Both the position numbers and the translations under genes were made by a program. Shown in pieces: positions 44,968-48,097 of a DNA stretch of 48,097 nt. Location of the stretch: contig CACCPE010000006.1 of NCBI GenBank assembly GCA_902547825.1, forward strand, positions 1 through 48,097, in the 5' to 3' direction. The first letter of the stretch is position 1. Every line of letters starts with the position of its first letter. This stretch comes from an uncultured Pelagibacteraceae bacterium. Lineage in GTDB: Bacteria > Pseudomonadota > Alphaproteobacteria > Pelagibacterales > Pelagibacteraceae. The notes under the pieces were generated by a model that ran no database searches, was not told the DNA's origin, and worked only from the letters and a program-made list of their open reading frames with translations.

Positions 44968-47412
44968 TTAGGCAACTAATTCCTCAGCTCTTTGTAAATC
45001 TACAGATACAAGCTGACTTATCCCTTGTTCCGCCATGGTAACACCGTAAAGTCTGTCCATTCTTGACATAGTTAAAGCATGGTGAGTGATAATTATAAAT
45101 TTCGTATTAGTAATTTTTGTGAGGTCATCAAGCAAACCACAAAATCTTGTAACATTAGCATCATCTAAAGGAGCGTCTACTTCATCTAGTACACAAATAG
45201 GCGAGGGATTAACTAGGAAAACTGCAAAGACTAAAGACAAAGCAGTTAAAGCTTGTTCACCTCCAGAAAGAAGCGTTATTGATTGAAGTCGTTTACCAGG
45301 CGGGGAAACAAACATTTCTAAGCCTGCTTCAAGGGGATCATCAGAGTCCACCAATTCTATTTTTGCAGTCCCACCGTTAAACAATTTAGTATAAACTTCA
45401 TTGAACTTTCTATTTATTTTTGCGTAAGCTTCTAATAATCGTTCTCTTCCTTTTTGATTTAATTCATCAATGCTTGTTTTTAATTTTACTATTGCTGAGT
45501 AAAGATCAGCTCTATCGTCCTCCATTTTTTTAATTTCTATTTCATATTTTTTTGTTTCTTCATCTGCTCTAAGGTTTACAGACCCAAGAGAGTCTCTCAG
45601 TTTTTTTGTCTTTTCAATCTTTTCAGTTTGTTCTTCAATTGATGGAAAATTTTCAATTTCGATATCACTTAAATCGGATTGAGGTAAAATTGAAGACTCG
45701 TTTGTAATATTTAATTCATTTTTTACTGAATAAAGTAGATCTTTTTTTCTATTTTCAATTCCCTCAATAGTAGCTTCATATCTAGCTTTATTCTCTTTTA
45801 GATCTGAGAGTTTTAATTGAATTTCTCTTAAATTTTCATTTATTGAATTATATTTTTTTTCAGCTTCGATTAATTCATTTTCAATTTCTTCATTTCTTTT
45901 TTTAATACTTTCCAAATTTTGTAAGTTTTGACCTTTAGAAGTTGCTATTCTCTCTGGATTTTTTTGATTTTCATTGATTTCTAATTTTATTTTATTTGAT
46001 CTTTCATTAAGTTCAGAAATCATTTTTTTAGAATTAGTTTTCAAATTACCCCAATTTTCTAATTCAACATCAATATTTTTAATTCTTTCTTTTCTTTTAA
46101 TCGAATCATTTTCGATTGATTTATTTTTTCCGTATTTTTCTGCGTACTCTTCTTGCGAAAGGGTAATTTTTTGAACAAGTTGTTTCAAATTTTTAAAAGT
46201 TTGTTTTGAAAGTTTTTTATCATTATCTATATCGTTTTCAATATGATCTAAAATTGTGTCTAATTGGTTTTGTAATTCATTTAACTCTGCTTTTGATATT
46301 TGGAGTTCTTTTGAAGATTTTGTTTCAACATCTAATAATTTGTTTTCTGTATTAAGCAGATCTTCCTTTTCTTTAGATATTCTTCTTTCATTTAAATCTG
46401 CATCAAGTGAAATACTTTTTTCTCTTTCTAGATCAGACTCTATTGTTTTAATTGATTTTTCTAGTTTCTCTTGCAAAGTTTTTACTCTTGCTTCTTCCTC
46501 TACAAGATTAGACATGTCTAAATTTAATTTTTGCAGAGAAGCTGCACTTTCAATCTTTTTATCTCTTAAAGGAGAAAGTTTTTTATTTTCCTCTTCTAGT
46601 AAAGTATTATTATGATTATAATCAATATTAACTGCACTTATTTCGTCCTCAAGCTCACCAAGTTTTTCTTGGATTTGTTTTTTATCTTTTTCAATGTCCT
46701 TTATTTTTAAAAAATATAATCCCGCTTCAATTTTTTTTATTTGATTTGATATTTCTTTATATCTAGTTGCTTCCTCAGCTTGTTTTTTAAGGTTATCTAG
46801 TTGCTTTTGTTGTTGTCTTTTTAATTCGTCTGCTCTTTTTAAGTTATTTTCTGCAGCATTTAATCTTGTTTCAGCCTCTTGTCTTCTGGCATGAATTCCA
46901 GAAATACCCGCCGCCTCCTCTAGTATAGATTTTCTCTCAATTGGTTTAGCCGTTACTAATTGCCCTATTCTGCCCTGACTGATTAGAGATGGGGAGTGGG
47001 CACCAGTAGAAAGGTCTGCAAAAAAAGTCTGTACATCTCTCGCCCTGACTTCTTTATCATTAATGTAATATTTAGAACCTTTTTCTTTTTCTATTTTCCT
47101 TTTTATCAATATTTCATCAAACTCTTTGTATTGAATTGGACCACTCTTCTCTTGATTATCTAATAGTAAAGCAACTTCAGAAATATTTTTCGAAGGTCTA
47201 TTTGAGGTTCCTGAAAAAATTACGTCTTCCATTCCAGACCCTCTCATGCTTTTTGCAGAGTTCTCGCCCATACACCATCTAAGTGCTTCTACAATATTTG
47301 ATTTTCCACAACCATTTGGACCAACTATACCGGTGAGACCTTTTTCAATTAAAATAGTTGTCTTTTCTGAAAAAGATTTAAAACCTGTCATTTCTAAATT
47401 TTTAAATTTCAT
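44968..47412 (-). CDS. smc: Chromosome segregation protein SMC, short and apparently without a hinge domain
   Basis: An 814-residue SMC-type ATPase, compared with about 1150-1190 in most bacteria. The N-terminal head has FKSFSEKTTI, Walker A GPNGCGKSN at 31-39, and the Q-loop region SQGRIGQL at 145-152. The C-terminal head has the signature LLSGGEQALTALSL at 714-727 and Walker B PICVLDEVDAPLDD at 738-751. Both heads look functional. Residues about 175-650 are nearly pure coiled coil, and no globular hinge (the usual G-x-x-x-D-L and G-R-x-T-F-(L/I)-P patterns) can be found. There are no cysteines in the coil, so no Rad50-type zinc hook. The start directly follows the stop of the DsbA-like gene. 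ScpA and ScpB are not in the window. Confidence 0.93.
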   Translation of the reverse strand: MKFKNLEMTGFKSFSEKTTILIEKGLTGIVGPNGCGKSNIVEALRWCMGENSAKSMRGSGMEDVIFSGTSNRPSKNISEVALLLDNQEKSGPIQYKEFDEILIKRKIEKEKGSKYYINDKEVRARDVQTFFADLSTGAHSPSLISQGRIGQLVTAKPIERKSILEEAAGISGIHARRQEAETRLNAAENNLKRADELKRQQQKQLDNLKKQAEEATRYKEISNQIKKIEAGLYFLKIKDIEKDKKQIQEKLGELEDEISAVNIDYNHNNTLLEEENKKLSPLRDKKIESAASLQKLNLDMSNLVEEEARVKTLQEKLEKSIKTIESDLEREKSISLDADLNERRISKEKEDLLNTENKLLDVETKSSKELQISKAELNELQNQLDTILDHIENDIDNDKKLSKQTFKNLKQLVQKITLSQEEYAEKYGKNKSIENDSIKRKERIKNIDVELENWGNLKTNSKKMISELNERSNKIKLEINENQKNPERIATSKGQNLQNLESIKKRNEEIENELIEAEKKYNSINENLREIQLKLSDLKENKARYEATIEGIENRKKDLLYSVKNELNITNESSILPQSDLSDIEIENFPSIEEQTEKIEKTKKLRDSLGSVNLRADEETKKYEIEIKKMEDDRADLYSAIVKLKTSIDELNQKGRERLLEAYAKINRKFNEVYTKLFNGGTAKIELVDSDDPLEAGLEMFVSPPGKRLQSITLLSGGEQALTALSLVFAVFLVNPSPICVLDEVDAPLDDANVTRFCGLLDDLTKITNTKFIIITHHALTMSRMDRLYGVTMAEQGISQLVSVDLQRAEELVA

Positions 47413-47997
47413 TTAAAGATTTTTTTCTAATACCTTTTTAAATTCACTATACTCTACCTTCCCTTTATATTTTTTTTCATTTATTAAAATAGTAGGTGTA
47501 GATTCGATTTCATACTTCTTTTGAGCATTTATTCTTTGATTTAATATTTCGTCTTGTTTATTTTCATCTTTTAAACAATCGTCCATATCTTTATTATTTA
47601 AATTTGACTCTAAACCAATTTTTTTTATTGAGTCATTTATCTTGTTTATATCAGATCCAACCGCCCATAATTTTTGTTTTTCGTAAATTTTCCCAAGAAG
47701 TTCAAATTTTTTTATGTTATCAACATGACATCTTAATATCATTTCAGCATTTAGAGCCGCTAAATCTAGAGGGAACGGGTGATGCTCAAATCTCACTAAG
47801 CCTTTGTCTATAAATTCTTCTTTTATTTGGTAGAAAATTTTTGAGTGAAAATTAGCACATGCTGGACAAGTTAATGATGAAAAAACTTTAATCGTTACTT
47901 TGGAATTAACATCTCCTAAACTTAACTCTTTACTTTTTACCTCAATAGAGAAAAAAATAAAAAAAACAAATATTATTTTATGAATTAATTTAATCAT
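47413..47997 (-). CDS. DsbA-like periplasmic thiol oxidoreductase
   Basis: A 194-residue thioredoxin-fold protein with an N-terminal signal peptide (about residues 1-23, hydrophobic core KIIFVFFIFFSI). The active site is SSLTCPACANFHSKIF near residues 36-51 with a C-P-A-C pair, and VRFEHHPFPLDLAALNAEMILRC near 68-90. The cis-proline region is STPTILINEKKYKG near 166-179. This is the DsbA/DSBA-thioredoxin family common upstream of smc in Alphaproteobacteria. It probably introduces disulfides in exported proteins. It overlaps the upstream partial gene by eight bases and abuts smc with no gap. Confidence 0.9.
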   Translation of the reverse strand: MIKLIHKIIFVFFIFFSIEVKSKELSLGDVNSKVTIKVFSSLTCPACANFHSKIFYQIKEEFIDKGLVRFEHHPFPLDLAALNAEMILRCHVDNIKKFELLGKIYEKQKLWAVGSDINKINDSIKKIGLESNLNNKDMDDCLKDENKQDEILNQRINAQKKYEIESTPTILINEKKYKGKVEYSEFKKVLEKNL

Positions 47998-48097
47998 TTA
48001 ATTCGTTATACGCTTTTAAAAAATTTTTAAGAGATATTTTTAATTGTTCGTTATCTATATTTTTAATTTTTTTTTCTATAGAATTTAGATTTTTTAT
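47990..48097 (-). CDS. C-terminal end of a DUF721 / DciA-like protein (partial)
   Basis: A frame open from the window edge ends with TAA at 47992-47990, giving the last 35 residues. The final part, NIDNEQLKISLKNFLKAYNEL, resembles the end of DUF721 proteins (I-x-D-x-x-L-R-x-A-L-x-x-L). Alphaproteobacteria commonly have a DUF721 gene just upstream of the DsbA-like gene and smc. DciA-type DUF721 proteins act in loading the replicative helicase. Only the tail is visible, so the call leans on context. The stop overlaps the DsbA-like start by eight bases. Confidence 0.5.
   Translation of the reverse strand: MKNLNSIEKKIKNIDNEQLKISLKNFLKAYNELND

Noticed and set aside
45500-46900. Rad50-type zinc hook in place of an SMC hinge
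   Set aside because: There is no cysteine in the coiled-coil part of the protein; the only cysteines are in the head domains.

Overview
The window looks like a stretch of a streamlined alphaproteobacterial chromosome, most probably from the SAR11 clade (Pelagibacterales). It is very AT-rich, proteins are rich in Lys, Ile and Asn, and genes are packed with gaps of a few bases or small overlaps. The longest stretch without a recognised gene is 240 bases (4731-4970). The family set and gene order (hisS-hisZ-hisG with a short HisG, the coxBA-ctaB-ctaG-coxC run, separate b' and b subunits of ATP synthase, DUF2093, DUF1289) are alphaproteobacterial, and the crtIBY-blh set points to a marine, proteorhodopsin-using cell. 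No mobile element, CRISPR array, phage gene or rRNA was seen; one tRNA (His) is present.

Layout. 1-1074 (+): end of dnaX, the YbaB nucleoid protein and recR. 1061-3214 (-): malate synthase G. 3275-4730 (+): accA with an unusual hydrophobic tail, then a cold-shock gene. 4971-8075 (+): tRNA-His directly abutting hisS, hisZ and hisG. 8082-10054 (-): groEL and groES behind a probable RpoH promoter. 10184-16664 (+): HAD phosphatase, ribF, ileS, lspA, a lipoprotein and pgi. 16657-18479 (-): rsmD and purD. 18508-18708 (+): a DUF2093 protein. 18709-24374 (-): lipid A completion and export (lpxL-like, lpxK, waaA, msbA) plus ubiA. 24428-24838 (+): DUF2721 protein. 24844-27869 (-): a small redox group (DUF1289, quinone oxidoreductase, pirin, HAD dehalogenase, double-CDGSH protein). 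27916-28626 (+): rsmE. 28678-36004 (+): aa3-type cytochrome c oxidase operon with its assembly genes, including a 37-codon gene at 32024-32137, then thrC and a peroxiredoxin.

From 48097 down to 35997 everything is on the minus strand with no gap above 17 bases: the end of a probable DUF721/DciA-like gene, a DsbA-like thioredoxin, smc, the ATP synthase Fo genes (atpI, atpB, atpE, b', b), crtI, crtB, crtY, blh, ispH, thrB and rnhA. This puts Fo and the lycopene-to-retinal pathway in what looks like one transcription unit. crtE and the rhodopsin gene itself are not in the window.

Points most worth a second look: an SMC of 814 residues in which I see both ATPase halves and coiled coil but no hinge; the Fo-retinal linkage; a tRNA-His without the usual G-1, with a G1:U72 pair and A73, lying 4 bases from hisS; a membrane-anchor-like tail on AccA; the absence of room for the glycine riboswitch reported in front of malate synthase in SAR11; and a perfect bidirectional terminator hairpin written into the last codons of hisG.

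Limits: everything here comes from reading the sequence. Family assignments rest on remembered motifs and lengths, not on searches. Promoter and RNA-structure calls are by eye.
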